Of a DNA stretch of 64,000 bases, positions 28,864 to 37,854 are shown piece after piece. Numbering within the stretch: position 1 is the first letter of the stretch; each line of letters opens with the position of its first letter. Made by a program: the position numbers and the translations under genes. The notes beneath the pieces are model-generated. The model made no database searches and was not told the origin of the DNA. It was given only the letters and a program-made list of their open reading frames with translations. The stretch is from Nitratidesulfovibrio termitidis HI1 (GTDB taxonomy: Bacteria; Desulfobacterota; Desulfovibrionia; Desulfovibrionales; Desulfovibrionaceae), in contig NZ_KI632512.1 of NCBI RefSeq assembly GCF_000504305.1, forward strand, positions 3,722,404-3,786,403. Direction: 5' to 3'.

Positions 28864-29387
28864 GCGGTGCTCCACGGTTCGGTCTGGGCGGGCTGGGGCG
28901 GTCTTGCGCACGGTTGTACGCGGTGTGGCTGCCGGATGGATGATGCCATGGCGGCTGCCGACGCGCCCCGCGCCTGCGAAGTAGCAGAATACGGGAATAC
29001 GGGCAACCCGTGGAGTTACGCTTTTGACATTAATGTTTCAATTCACGGCGTTGCGTCGCAAACGTGCGACAGGCCCGCGCCGGATATCGCCCTTGATGGC
29101 GGGTGGTTGGCACAGGTAAAGGCCGTTGCGGTCCGCATGCCGGGCCGCGGTTTTGCGAAATTGTCAGCGCCAGACGGGGGCGCCCCTGTCATTTGCGTGT
29201 GTGCCACGGCAGGTGTGCAAAGCCGACGCGCGCCCGCAGAGCGCACGGCACGGGCAATTGCCTGGCCGGGCGCATGGGCCCGCCGGGGGCGATCGGTCTG
29301 GCCCGGTCAATGAGCACGGTCCGGGAAATGAGTGCAGTCCGGCCAATGAGCACGGTCCGGGAAAGCCGGTCCATGGCCAGATCACGG
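28864..29387. other. Intergenic spacer with an 18-bp tandem repeat
   Basis: No gene seen. It holds the promoter of the amino-acid transporter (minus strand). At 29309-29366 there are three units of about 18 bp (AATGAGCACGGTCCGGGA with changes). The AT-rich patch near 29020-29040 is the likely promoter area. Confidence 0.55.
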
Positions 29388-30812
29388 TCAATCGCGGGGC
29401 GGGGTGTCGCAGGGCAGCAGGAAGAAGAAGGCGTTGCCGCCTTCCTGCGCCTCGTAGCCCACGCGCCCGCCATGCAGGTCCACGATTTCCCGCACGAAGT
29501 GCAGGCCGTGCCCGGTGCCGTATTCACCAAGGGTGTTGGACCCCCGGAAGTCCGGTTCGAACAGGTGGGGGGAGTCGTCATCGGCCACGGCAGGGCCGGT
29601 GGTGAACACCTCCACCCGCGCACCGGGCTTGCCGGGGCCGAAGGCGTCGGCCACGCGGCAGATGCGGCAGCGCACGGCCAGGCGCCTCGCGCCCGGCGTG
29701 GGGCGGGTGTACTTCACCGCGTTGGACAGCAGGTTGGCCAGCACCTGGCTGATCAGCCCCACGTCGGCGGAAACGCGCACGTGCTCGCAGTCCGGGCGCA
29801 TGTTCATGCGCACCGTGATGCCCTTTTCCTCCAGCCGCGCCCGGAAGCGTTCCAACTGCGGCAGCACCACGCGCTGGGCGATGTCGATTTCCGTCTTCTG
29901 GAGCACGTAGTGCCCCTGGTCGAAGTGGCTCTGGCGCAGCAGCGTTTCCAGGAACAGGCTGGACTGCAGGAAATGGCGATAGATTTCGCGGTACTGCTCG
30001 TCCAGCCGCTCGTGCAGGTAGCCCAACTGGCGGATGGCCTCCGCCTCTGGCCCGCTGGGCATGCGCCCGCCCGCGCTGAGGGTTTCACGCAGTTCGCCCA
30101 TGGCCTGTATCTTGCCTTCCAGCTGCCGGAACAGCAGCTTGAAGTACATGTTGGGTACGATGACATTGTGGCCGATGTCGTGCACCAGGCTGCGGATGAA
30201 CCGGATGTGCTCGCGGTTCTTCATGTGCAGCAGCCTGTTGTGCAGTTGGAACCCCACGCGGTTGGCGTATTTTTCGTAGTAGAAGCGGTCGTGATCGGTA
30301 AGGGGGGCTGCGGGGTGCAGCACCATCATGCCCAGCACGTCGCCCACGGGGGTGAAGGGCAGGCTTTCGCGGTCGGCATGGCGACCCCGCACGGGGATGC
30401 GGTACTGCCCGTCCTGCATGTGCGGCCCTTCCGCCAAGTGGTCGCGCTGGGGCGGGTTGTCCGCGAAGGGGGGCATGTCCGGATTGCGGCGCACCAGAAC
30501 GCCCGAGGCGTCCAGCACGTACAGCTCGGCCTGCATGTCGAACAGGATGCGCGGCACCAGCACGGCCAGGGCGTACAGGTCGGGCAGGGCGTCGAATTCC
30601 TGGGCCAGGTCGAAGAACACGTTGAAGGCGCAGATCCGCCGCGCGCTGAAGTTGTAGCGCGTGTAGTCGGCCAGCTTGGCCCGGACGCGTTCGGAAACGT
30701 GGTCGGGGCCCAGCACGGGCGGCGGAGCGGGGGGAGAGGAATTGGACGGCGGATTGGGGGGGACCGGTGGGACCGGCGGAACTGGGGGGGCGGGGGGCTG
30801 TTCGGACGTCAT
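29388..30812 (-). CDS. Soluble sensor histidine kinase with GAF-like input
   Basis: A 474-residue kinase without membrane helices. The first 35 residues are a Pro-rich tail. Residues 40-195 look like a GAF-type sensor (ICAFNVFFDLAQEFDALPDLYAL and PVGDVLGMMVLHP). The phospho-acceptor is H211 in SLVHDIGHNV. The ATPase domain has N-box LLSNAVKYTRP and a shortened C-terminal lid with TGHGLHFVREIVDLHGG in place of the standard GxGLGL. The frame extends further upstream, but the ATG at 30812 gives the first plausible start. No response regulator is adjacent. A cytosolic ligand or redox input is likely. Confidence 0.85.
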   Translation of the reverse strand: MTSEQPPAPPVPPVPPVPPNPPSNSSPPAPPPVLGPDHVSERVRAKLADYTRYNFSARRICAFNVFFDLAQEFDALPDLYALAVLVPRILFDMQAELYVLDASGVLVRRNPDMPPFADNPPQRDHLAEGPHMQDGQYRIPVRGRHADRESLPFTPVGDVLGMMVLHPAAPLTDHDRFYYEKYANRVGFQLHNRLLHMKNREHIRFIRSLVHDIGHNVIVPNMYFKLLFRQLEGKIQAMGELRETLSAGGRMPSGPEAEAIRQLGYLHERLDEQYREIYRHFLQSSLFLETLLRQSHFDQGHYVLQKTEIDIAQRVVLPQLERFRARLEEKGITVRMNMRPDCEHVRVSADVGLISQVLANLLSNAVKYTRPTPGARRLAVRCRICRVADAFGPGKPGARVEVFTTGPAVADDDSPHLFEPDFRGSNTLGEYGTGHGLHFVREIVDLHGGRVGYEAQEGGNAFFFLLPCDTPPRD

Positions 30813-31249
30813 GACAACCTGCTGGGCAACCCGCGGCCTGCGGGGCTTTCGGGGGCCGTGCGGGCGCCCGTAACCGGAACGTTCCGGCGTTGGGGCGGCC
30901 CGGTTTGGCGGTCCGCTCGGGGCAGGTGACGGAGGCGTCGCATGCCGAGCGTTGGCCGGTGGAGGGCGGGGCATCCGATGGCTGCTGGTCCGCTGCCATC
31001 ATGCATCATTTCATGCGCCGCGCCAAGGGTTCGGGCCGGGTTTGCGCATGGCTGCGGAGCACGTGCACGTGCGGGGGGATGCAGAGCCCGCGAATGGTTG
31101 ACGTGCCGGTGGTGCATGGCGCTCGCGGGGGATTCCCAAGTCTCATTGACGCGGCGGGGCGGGCCATGCCATCACCCCGTGAAGAATCGGAAACGCGCGG
31201 TGCGCGGACTGCCCCGGTGCACCGCCGGGGGCCACGGAACGCTGCCCGA

Positions 31250-31346
31250 CCAATCCGGCAGGACCAGTCTGGCCGAGCCTCTGGCAGAACCAGTCCGGTC
31301 GAGCCAGGCTGGCAGGACCAGTCCGGCAGAGCCAGTCTGGGCAAGC
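31250..31346. repeat. 14-bp tandem repeat ahead of the TPR gene
   Basis: Seven units, six of 14 bp and one of 12, of the type CCAGTCCGGCAGAG follow each other. The array ends about 28 bp before the start codon of the TPR gene. The rest of 30813-31374 (560 bp) shows no gene. Confidence 0.8.
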
Positions 31347-31374
31347 GGTCAGACACGCGCGCGAAGGGGGGCAC

Positions 31375-32346
31375 ATGGTGCCGCAGGTATTGGGGGTGTA
31401 TGTTTCCATGCGCACCGAGCGCACGGGCATGGGCACCACGAGCAGGGAAGTTTCGCAAAAGATCTACTGGCTGGCCGCCTGTCAGGCCGACGGGGCAGAG
31501 GGCCCCGCCGGGCCGGGCCAGCCGGAACGGGCAAGTCAGGCAGGACTGGCAAGTCAGGCAGGACTGGGAAGTCAGGCAGGGAAGGCAGACGGCGGGCGGT
31601 ACATCCTGCAACCACTGACCGAGGCGCATCTGCCCTCGGGGTTGGTGAAGGATCTGCCGGAGGCCGATTTCATCGAGCACTTCCTGCCCGACACGGACTG
31701 TTACGAAAAGTTCATCCGCCCGGCAGCCGAGGCGCTGGCCGCCTATATCGACGACTTGCCCGCTGACGTGCCCTTTTCGGTGGAGCAGTTCAGCCCGCTG
31801 GCCCTGCCCTTCGACCAGTTGCGCGTGCTGGACGGGTTGCTGGCCGTGCTGCGGGGCAGGCCGGGGCTGGTGCCCCGCGCGCACGACGTGCCCGACCTGC
31901 GGGCCATGCTGGCGGGCATGCGCCAGTTGCGCATGGTGCCCGACTTCCAGAACCGCGTGGCCGGGGTGGCCATTGGCCTGCGCAAGCGCGGCGATTACGC
32001 GGCGGCGGAATATTATTACGAGCGCGCACTGGCCGTGAGCGGCCAGGAAGACCGCATCCTGTTCAATCTGGCGCGGGTGTACTACGAGACGGGGCGACCC
32101 CAGAAGGCCGCCGACTGCCTGCGCCGCGCGCTGGCGGCCAATCCGGGGCTGGCCGTGGCCGAGCAGTTCCTGCGCTTTGTCCTGACCGGGATGCGCTCCG
32201 GCGGGTCCGAAGGGGGCGAGGCGCCAGACGCGTCTCAGCCGGAATCTGGCCCGGACAAGTCTCACCCTGACAACGCCGATCCGGATGATGCGGCATCGGC
32301 TGCGCCCGAGGCGGGCACTTCGGGGGCAGCCCGCTCCGGCGCATGA
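31375..32346 (+). CDS. TPR-repeat protein of unknown role
   Basis: A 323-residue cytoplasmic protein. Residues 195-265 form two TPR helices pairs (GDYAAAEYYYERALAVSG and GRPQKAADCLRRALAANPG), which mediate protein-protein contacts. The N-terminal half is unrecognised, apart from a repeat of about 18 bp in frame near residues 43-63 (Gln-Ala-Gly-Leu-Ala-Ser units) that lengthens a loop. The C-terminal 50 residues are acidic and disordered. An AAGGGGGG site precedes the ATG. The PilZ gene lies 250 bp downstream. Confidence 0.75.
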   Translation: MVPQVLGVYVSMRTERTGMGTTSREVSQKIYWLAACQADGAEGPAGPGQPERASQAGLASQAGLGSQAGKADGGRYILQPLTEAHLPSGLVKDLPEADFIEHFLPDTDCYEKFIRPAAEALAAYIDDLPADVPFSVEQFSPLALPFDQLRVLDGLLAVLRGRPGLVPRAHDVPDLRAMLAGMRQLRMVPDFQNRVAGVAIGLRKRGDYAAAEYYYERALAVSGQEDRILFNLARVYYETGRPQKAADCLRRALAANPGLAVAEQFLRFVLTGMRSGGSEGGEAPDASQPESGPDKSHPDNADPDDAASAAPEAGTSGAARSGA

Positions 32347-32440
32347 CGGTTCCCGGTCCCGCGCGGAACGGGGGCAGTCATCCCGAGCGCCTGTCCCGTT
32401 CATTCCTCGCACAGGTCGTGTTCGCCTTTTGCTGGGCAAC

Positions 32441-32520
32441 GTGGGAATGTGGCGGGATACAGCGGGATACAACGGGACATAACGGGACATAACGGAACAT
32501 AACGGAATATGGCGGCATCC
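32441..32520. repeat. 10-bp tandem repeat array ahead of PilZ gene
   Basis: Eight consecutive units of exactly 10 bp, with consensus AACGGRACAT, fill the centre of the spacer between the TPR and PilZ genes and end 77 bp before the PilZ start codon. Confidence 0.88.
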
Positions 32521-32597
32521 TGACGAATCACGGCGGCACCGCCGCAGCACCCGGCCCCGGCGGCATGACCCCGTGGCCCATCCGGCAAGGAGAAATC

Positions 32598-32930
32598 ATG
32601 AGCGACGACCGCCGCGTCTTTCCCCGGCTGCAACTGGATTGCCCCTGTTTCGTCACCCTGCGCCGCGACGCCGGAGACCTGCCGTGCATGCTCGGCAACA
32701 TCAGCGCGGGCGGGGTGATGCTGCAACTGCCCCCCTTCTGCGCGACGGAAGGACTGCCCTTTGGCGAAGTGGTGAACCTGGTCGAGGTGCCCAAGGCCCT
32801 GGCCGATGCCCTGGAAGGGGCGCAGGGCCGGGTGGCCTGGTGCAGCGGCGTGCAGGCGGGCATCTGCTTCGACGATGTGCTGCCCTTCAACGTGGACGAC
32901 ATCATGGACATGCTGGACGAGGTCTGCTGA
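32598..32930 (+). CDS. PilZ-domain c-di-GMP-binding protein
   Basis: A 110-residue single PilZ domain. Both ligand motifs are complete: RxxxR at R6-R10 (RVFPR) and NxSxxG at N34-G39 (NISAGG). Proteins like this bind cyclic di-GMP and pass the signal to motility, adhesion or transcription partners. The C-terminal 25 residues (FDDVLPFNVDDIMDMLDE) form an acidic helix. The ATG follows AAGGAGAAATC. No diguanylate cyclase is adjacent. Confidence 0.9.
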   Translation: MSDDRRVFPRLQLDCPCFVTLRRDAGDLPCMLGNISAGGVMLQLPPFCATEGLPFGEVVNLVEVPKALADALEGAQGRVAWCSGVQAGICFDDVLPFNVDDIMDMLDEVC

Positions 32931-33085
32931 ACCGGCCTGACTTCTGCCCCGACTTCTGCGGGGTCAGGGGCGCCATGGGGCCGGGGCACACCCGTTGGCC
33001 ATCGGCTCCGCTCCGCGTTGCCCGTCTTTCCGATGTCTCGGGTTCGCCTGCCTTTCTCCGTTCTCATCCCCGTAACGGACGCACG

Positions 33086-33111
33086 CGGCCGGGCGGTTTT
33101 TCGCCCGGCCG
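33086..33111. terminator. Hairpin between convergent genes
   Basis: A perfect 10-bp stem (CGGCCGGGCG, 6-base GTTTTT loop) sits between the PilZ gene and the convergent rhodanese/YceI gene. It can stop transcription from either side, though a clean T-run is lacking. Confidence 0.6.
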
Positions 33112-33149
33112 TTGCTGTTGTGTCGTTGCAATCCGTCATTCGCGTTCCG

Positions 33150-34094
33150 TCACCGACGCCCGGCAGGTGTGTACACCAGCCGGAAATCCAGCGAGATGGC
33201 GTCATCCACCCGGTGGTAGCCCAGGTGCCTGAAGAAGCGCGCCGATCCGTACAGCACGCCCCAGCGGGTGCGATCCAGGTCGCAGTGCCCGGCCAGGGCC
33301 AGACCGCCCGCATCGCCGAGGCTGCGCACGGCCACGTTCAGCGCCAGTTTTCTGTGCACGCCCCGCAGGATGAATAGCCCTGCCAGCCGGTAGTTGGGGG
33401 TGGTGGCCGTGGCCGAGGGCAGCGGCGTGAGGGCCATGTCCTCCAGCGCGGCCTGCGGGAACAGGGTGGTGAAGAAGAAGTCGTCCGAGGCCAGATGTGC
33501 TTCCAGCACCGGGCGCAGCGCGTCGTCGGCAATGTCCAGGTCCCGGATGGTGCGCATGTCCATGCGCAGATCGCCCGTGCCGCGCCCGCGCGAGAAGGCC
33601 AGCGTCCCCCCGGCGCAGTTCACGGTGCCGTGGTGCGCGCCGTTGTCGTTGCGGCCTGTCCAGCGGATGACGGAAGCCGCCGCGTCCAGCGCATACCGGC
33701 CATCGGGCATGACCACCGGCGGGTGCGCATCCGGGCGGACATGGGGGGCGTTGCCTTCCAGCGGCAGGCCCGCGCCGCACCATGCCTCCAGCCCGCCCGC
33801 GAACCAGCGCACGTCGGCGTGCCCCTGGCGTAGCAGCTTTTCCGCCGCCATGCGTCCGTCCAGCGAGCCCGCGCCCGCCCCATAGACCAGCACTGGCGCC
33901 GTGCGGTCCGGGGCCAGCGCGGCCACGGCGTCGCAGAACACCACCTCGTGCACGCAGGCCTGCACCGCGCCGGGGATGTGCCGCTGCTCGAAGTGCTCCG
34001 GCACCATCACGTCCAGGACGATGCCCGTGCGCCCTTCCACGAAGGCCCGCGCTGCCGCGAGCCCGATCTTGCGAACCGTGTGCCCCGTGGTCAT
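33150..34094 (-). CDS. Rhodanese-like / YceI-like fusion protein
   Basis: A 314-residue two-domain protein. Residues 1-115 have the rhodanese fold (IVLDVMVPEHFEQRHIPGAV). The active loop at 71-81 (YGAGAGSLDGR) has no cysteine, so sulfur transfer in the usual way is not expected. Residues 135-314 are YceI-like (YALDAAASVIRWTG, HLASDDFF, LAGLFILRGVHRKL), a lipid-binding lipocalin-type barrel usually found as a secreted isoprenoid carrier. No signal peptide is present, so this copy is cytoplasmic. The ATG at 34094 follows an AAAGGAGG site. The pirin gene lies upstream on the same strand. Confidence 0.82.
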   Translation of the reverse strand: MTTGHTVRKIGLAAARAFVEGRTGIVLDVMVPEHFEQRHIPGAVQACVHEVVFCDAVAALAPDRTAPVLVYGAGAGSLDGRMAAEKLLRQGHADVRWFAGGLEAWCGAGLPLEGNAPHVRPDAHPPVVMPDGRYALDAAASVIRWTGRNDNGAHHGTVNCAGGTLAFSRGRGTGDLRMDMRTIRDLDIADDALRPVLEAHLASDDFFFTTLFPQAALEDMALTPLPSATATTPNYRLAGLFILRGVHRKLALNVAVRSLGDAGGLALAGHCDLDRTRWGVLYGSARFFRHLGYHRVDDAISLDFRLVYTPAGRR

Positions 34095-34233
34095 GTCGCC
34101 TCCTTTTGCCTGTCGCCGCGCGTTCACCGTCCGTTCCCGTCTGGCTCCGTCTGGTTCAGTCGGCCCTTGCCCTTCATCTGGCGGGCATGGCCGACGGGGC
34201 GTGTTGGCCGGGGCGGATGCGGCGCGAGGGCTT

Positions 34234-35160
34234 CTATCGGTCCAGCCCGCCAGGTGTCGGATGGCGGATGAAGGTGCCCGCCCGCACCTCGTGGAACGCC
34301 GTTTCCAGTTCCGCGTCGGTGTTCATGACGATGGGGCCGCGCCATGCCACGGGCTCGCCCAGCGGGCGGCCCGTGAACAGCAGAAGGCGCAGGCCGTCCG
34401 CGTCCGCCCGGAAGGCCACGGTGTCGTTGCCCTCTGTTGCGTGTGCGCCGTCGGCCCGTTTGAACAGCGCCAGGGTTCGGTTGGCCACGGCGGTTTCCCC
34501 TGCCGTCTCCCCGACTGTCCCGATAATCACTCCCGTGCCGTCGATGACGTAGGCAATGGCGGTATGCCCGTGCGGCACGGGGTGCTCGTGGGTCACCCCC
34601 GCCGGAATGGTCAGGTCCAGGTAGCCGGGGTCGGTGACGATGTCCGCCGCTGGTCCCGTCACCGGTCCCGCCGCGCCGGGAACCGTCCCGGCGATGACCT
34701 TGGCCGTCACGCCCTGCGGCAGTTGCGCCACGGGGATTTCATCCGCCGTGATGCTGCGGTAGCGCGGCTCCATCATCTTGTGGCTGGCGGGCAGGTTGGC
34801 CCACAGCTGGAACCCGTGCATGGCCCCATGCGCGTCGCCCTTGGGCATTTCCTGGTGGATGATGCCGCTGCCCGCCGTCATCCACTGCACGTCGCCGGAA
34901 GAAATCACCCCCTTGTTGCCCATGCTGTCGCCGTGTTCCACGTCGCCGCGCAGGATGTAGGTGATGGTTTCGATGCCCCGGTGCGGGTGCCACGGAAAGC
35001 CCCTGATGAAGTCCTCCGGCCTGTCGGAGCGAAAGTCGTCCAGCAGCAGGAACGGGTCGAACATGGGGGCCTCGTAGTAGCCGAACATGCGGCGCAGCCG
35101 CACGCCTGCGCCTTCGGTGACCGGTTCCCCGTGCAGGACGAGTTCGACGTTTCTCGGCAT
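34234..35160 (-). CDS. Pirin family protein
   Basis: A 308-residue bicupin of the pirin family. The N-terminal metal-binding set is intact: HPHRGIETITYIL, GDVQWMTAGSGIIHQE and the later FQLWANLP. Some bacterial pirins have quercetinase activity or modulate metabolic enzymes; the role here is unknown. The second cupin (about 170-290) carries an insertion of about 15 Gly/Ala/Pro residues. The start at 35160 follows AAGGGAGG. The rhodanese/YceI gene follows 140 bp later on the same strand. Confidence 0.92.
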   Translation of the reverse strand: MPRNVELVLHGEPVTEGAGVRLRRMFGYYEAPMFDPFLLLDDFRSDRPEDFIRGFPWHPHRGIETITYILRGDVEHGDSMGNKGVISSGDVQWMTAGSGIIHQEMPKGDAHGAMHGFQLWANLPASHKMMEPRYRSITADEIPVAQLPQGVTAKVIAGTVPGAAGPVTGPAADIVTDPGYLDLTIPAGVTHEHPVPHGHTAIAYVIDGTGVIIGTVGETAGETAVANRTLALFKRADGAHATEGNDTVAFRADADGLRLLLFTGRPLGEPVAWRGPIVMNTDAELETAFHEVRAGTFIRHPTPGGLDR

Positions 35161-35161
35161 G

Positions 35162-35483
35162 GCGTGCCTCCCTTCTTGTGGTGATGGCCGTGTGTCGCGC
35201 GGGCCGTGGCCGTCGTCGGGCAGTCGCCGGGCAGTCGTCAAATGATGGGGCAGCCGCCAGACGGCAGCGCGCGCCACGGACCCTGCGCCACCTTGGCACA
35301 GCGTGCGGGCGGGGGCAAGGCGCGGGAGGAATATTGGAGGAGGGCGCGAAAACGGGACAGGCCGCAAGGCAGACGGGCAGCGAGAACCAGACGAGAACCA
35401 GACGGGCCACAGGCGAGAGAGGCGCGGGCGGTGGAGGCAGGACGGTGATGTGGGGGGCGGGCGGTCGCCGTGCCCCCATTCCG
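35162..35483. other. Spacer upstream of the pirin gene
   Basis: No gene seen. Direct repeats of about 11 bp (ACGAGAACCAG units) lie near 35380-35412. The promoter of the pirin gene must be here, but I cannot place it. Confidence 0.5.
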
Positions 35484-35807
35484 CTAGTGCCCGGAATAGG
35501 CCAGCACGTGGTTCAGTCCGGCGTTGGATTTTTTCATCTCCGTGCCGGTGATCAGGAAACGGGTCAGCCGCCAGGCGTCCATGTCGATGTGGTCGATGCG
35601 GCCCTGACAGTCCGGGGTCAGGTGGGGGGCAATGGCATCGGCCAGTTCCTGCGCGTCGCAGTACGGGCCTTCGTAGGCGATGCGCAACAGGTCGCCCTCC
35701 AGTTCCACCCATTCCTCGCCGATGGCCGAGGCCGCCGCGCGCAGCATGTCCTGCCCGGCGGGCCACACTGAGCCGTAAACCTTTTCCTGAATCATGTCGC
35801 GGGCCAT
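35484..35807 (-). CDS. Small conserved-looking protein, unknown function
   Basis: A 107-residue cytoplasmic protein of unrecognised family. It has an amphipathic first helix (QDMLRAAASAIGEEW), a strand-rich middle (VELEGDLLRIAYEG), a second helix around QELADAIAPHL and a C-terminal HIDMDAW segment. A single Cys pair (PYCDAQE and PDCQG) could bind metal or form a disulfide. An AAAGGA site precedes the ATG. Codon use is like the neighbours, so it is probably a real gene. Confidence 0.65.
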   Translation of the reverse strand: MARDMIQEKVYGSVWPAGQDMLRAAASAIGEEWVELEGDLLRIAYEGPYCDAQELADAIAPHLTPDCQGRIDHIDMDAWRLTRFLITGTEMKKSNAGLNHVLAYSGH

Positions 35808-35889
35808 GCCGGGATCCTTTGCGTGTGTCCTGCTGTCGGTGGATGTTTTCCGTGCGCCTTTGGCGCGGGGGATAACCGTTTTTTTGCGT

Positions 35890-36105
35890 GCCTCCGGCGG
35901 GCAGGAGGCTGCGCGCGTTGCGATCGCTATCCGTAAGGTTCACTTCGCTCACCTAACGGCTGCCGTCCCCTGCACCCCCATCATGACATTGCTCACAACC
36001 TGGACAACCCAATCAAGGGGTGCAGGGGACAACGTCCGCGCTGCGATCGCCATCCGTAATGCTCGAAGACTTGCATAACGGCTGCCGTCCTTGCCCGCCG
36101 GAGGC
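35890..36105. repeat. Composite inverted-repeat element C
   Basis: Outer 14-bp inverted repeats (GCCTCCGGCGGGCA at 35890-35903 and its complement at 36092-36105) enclose a hairpin copy at 35929-35961, a perfect 14-bp inverted repeat (35965-35978 and 36017-36030), and a second hairpin copy at 36052-36083. The first hairpin has the inner helix AGGT/ACCT, the second ATGC/GCAT, with the same outer CCGT/ACGG and the same A-A mismatch. T- and A-runs flank the outer repeats. The right-hand 60 bp is nearly the same as in element D. Confidence 0.85.
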
Positions 36106-36133
36106 GTACGGAAAATCTCCCCCGCCTCTCCCT

Positions 36134-37333
36134 CTACAACCGGAACTCCCCGTCCTCGTAGACCACCACGCGCGTGCCCCCCGGCGTGACGGCGGTAACC
36201 CTGCGCGGGGTGGTGGCCACCAGGTCCCAGTGCAGGCTGGAACTGTTGAAGCCCAGGTCGCGCCGGGCGTCGGCGGTAAGTTCGTCGGACGGGCCGGAAA
36301 AGGTGTTGGCGTACGACTGGCCCAGGGCCACGTGCATGGAACCGTTCGGGCCGCCGTGGTTCTCGTCGTACAGGGTATTGGCCATGAACCGGGTGATGCG
36401 CGAGAAGCGCCGGTCCACCAGGGCGAATTCGCCCAGCATGGCCGCGCCGGGGTCGCTGTTCAGCTGCCCGGTGGCAAAGCCTTCGCCCTGTTCGGCATCC
36501 AGCCGCACCACCCGGCCCTGCCGGAATTCCAGCCGCACCCCCTGCACGATGTTGCCGGAACGGAACGACGGCAGATCTGCGGTGTACACGCCCTCCACGC
36601 TGCGCCAGTCGGGCGAGACGTACAACTCGAAGCTGGGAATGTTGCGCCCGGTCACCCCGGCCCAGCGGCGCATGCGTCCCACGCGCAGGCGCAGGTCGGT
36701 GCCCTCGGCCTCCACGTGCAGGGTGGCGTCGCCCAGTTCGTCCAGTTTCGTGCGGATGCTCTCGGCCTGTCTGGCCACGCGGGCCCAGGTGGCGGCAGGG
36801 TCCGCCTCGCCCAGCAGGCAGGCCCGGCGCACCTCGTCGGCGTAGTCGGCCAGCGAAAGCCCGGCCTGCCCGGCCAGGGCCGCCGTGGGCCAGATGCACA
36901 GGGTCCAGCCGTAGGCGCCCATGTCCTCGCGCAGGTGGGCGATGTCCTGCAACGGGCGGCGGGCGGCCTGGGCCATGGCGATGCGTTCCGGTTCTATGGA
37001 GGCGAGATGGGTGAGCGATTCCGGCGCGATGATGGTGATGCATCCGCCAAGGTGGCTGTACAGGTCGCGCTCGCCGGGGATCAGCGTGGTCAGGCGCTTG
37101 TTGTTGGCCTTGGCGTACAGGTCGTGCTCCATGCGCGGGGTGGGCTGCATGCGCGGCACGGGAATCATGCCCATGTCGTGCAGCCTGCCGCACAGTTCCT
37201 CGGCCAGGGGCAGGCCCGGCAGGTCGAAGCGCACCAGCACGAAGTCGCTCTTGCGCAAGGGGGCGCGGCGGCCCCGCGCCAGGCCCCACAACATGACGTC
37301 GGCATATTTTTCCAGGGTTTCGGCATCGTACAT
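36134..37333 (-). CDS. M29-family aminopeptidase
   Basis: A 399-residue metallo-aminopeptidase of the thermophilic (M29) group. The C-terminal half carries the metal-binding pattern expected: EFRQGRVVRLDAEQG, LGEFALVD, NTLYDENHGG, HVALGQSY and the final SSLHWDLV. The enzyme removes N-terminal residues from peptides in the cytoplasm with two metal ions. The ATG at 37333 follows GGAGCACGCC; an upstream ATG would add ten residues. It stands alone, with element C at its 3' side. Confidence 0.92.
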   Translation of the reverse strand: MYDAETLEKYADVMLWGLARGRRAPLRKSDFVLVRFDLPGLPLAEELCGRLHDMGMIPVPRMQPTPRMEHDLYAKANNKRLTTLIPGERDLYSHLGGCITIIAPESLTHLASIEPERIAMAQAARRPLQDIAHLREDMGAYGWTLCIWPTAALAGQAGLSLADYADEVRRACLLGEADPAATWARVARQAESIRTKLDELGDATLHVEAEGTDLRLRVGRMRRWAGVTGRNIPSFELYVSPDWRSVEGVYTADLPSFRSGNIVQGVRLEFRQGRVVRLDAEQGEGFATGQLNSDPGAAMLGEFALVDRRFSRITRFMANTLYDENHGGPNGSMHVALGQSYANTFSGPSDELTADARRDLGFNSSSLHWDLVATTPRRVTAVTPGGTRVVVYEDGEFRL

Positions 37334-37854
37334 GGCGTGCTCCAATGGGTGCGCGGTGCGCAAAGATGTCGCCGCGCGGCGAAGTTATCATTGCCGGGGC
37401 ATCATGCCGTGCTAGAGTGGACGCGTGGTGCCCCGGAAACCCGTTTACGGTCTCCACGCCGCCCCGCTCCGTACCCGCGTACGGGAATCGGGATACGTAC
37501 GGCAGCATGCGTATCCCCGAAGGGACGCGGCACGGGCAACCCGGCCACTCATCCTCCCCCTTGCAGCGTCGGCCGCGTTCCAGCCCCTCGGAGCGCGGCC
37601 GACCACTTTTGCCGCGTCCGGCGGGGAGAGGGGGACGGGATGGCCGCGCGGGGCCGATGGGGATGCCGGACACCGGCAACGGCAGGCCCGCGCATCCCGT
37701 CCGGCCCGCCATGCCCCGTCCGCCATATCCAGCGTTATATCCAGCCCATCATACCTGCATCGGCGGTTCTGCGCCATTCGGGGTGGTACGGCCAATACGC
37801 CCGAGGGGCGCATCCGGCCATATCACAGGAGGCCATACCACAGGGGGCCATGTC
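37334..37854. other. Spacer between aminopeptidase and TPR genes
   Basis: About 520 bp without a recognisable gene. Near 37818-37862 there are three degenerate 14-16 bp units (GGCCATATCACAGGA type), ending at the stop of the TPR gene. No promoter or RNA was identified with confidence. Confidence 0.5.
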
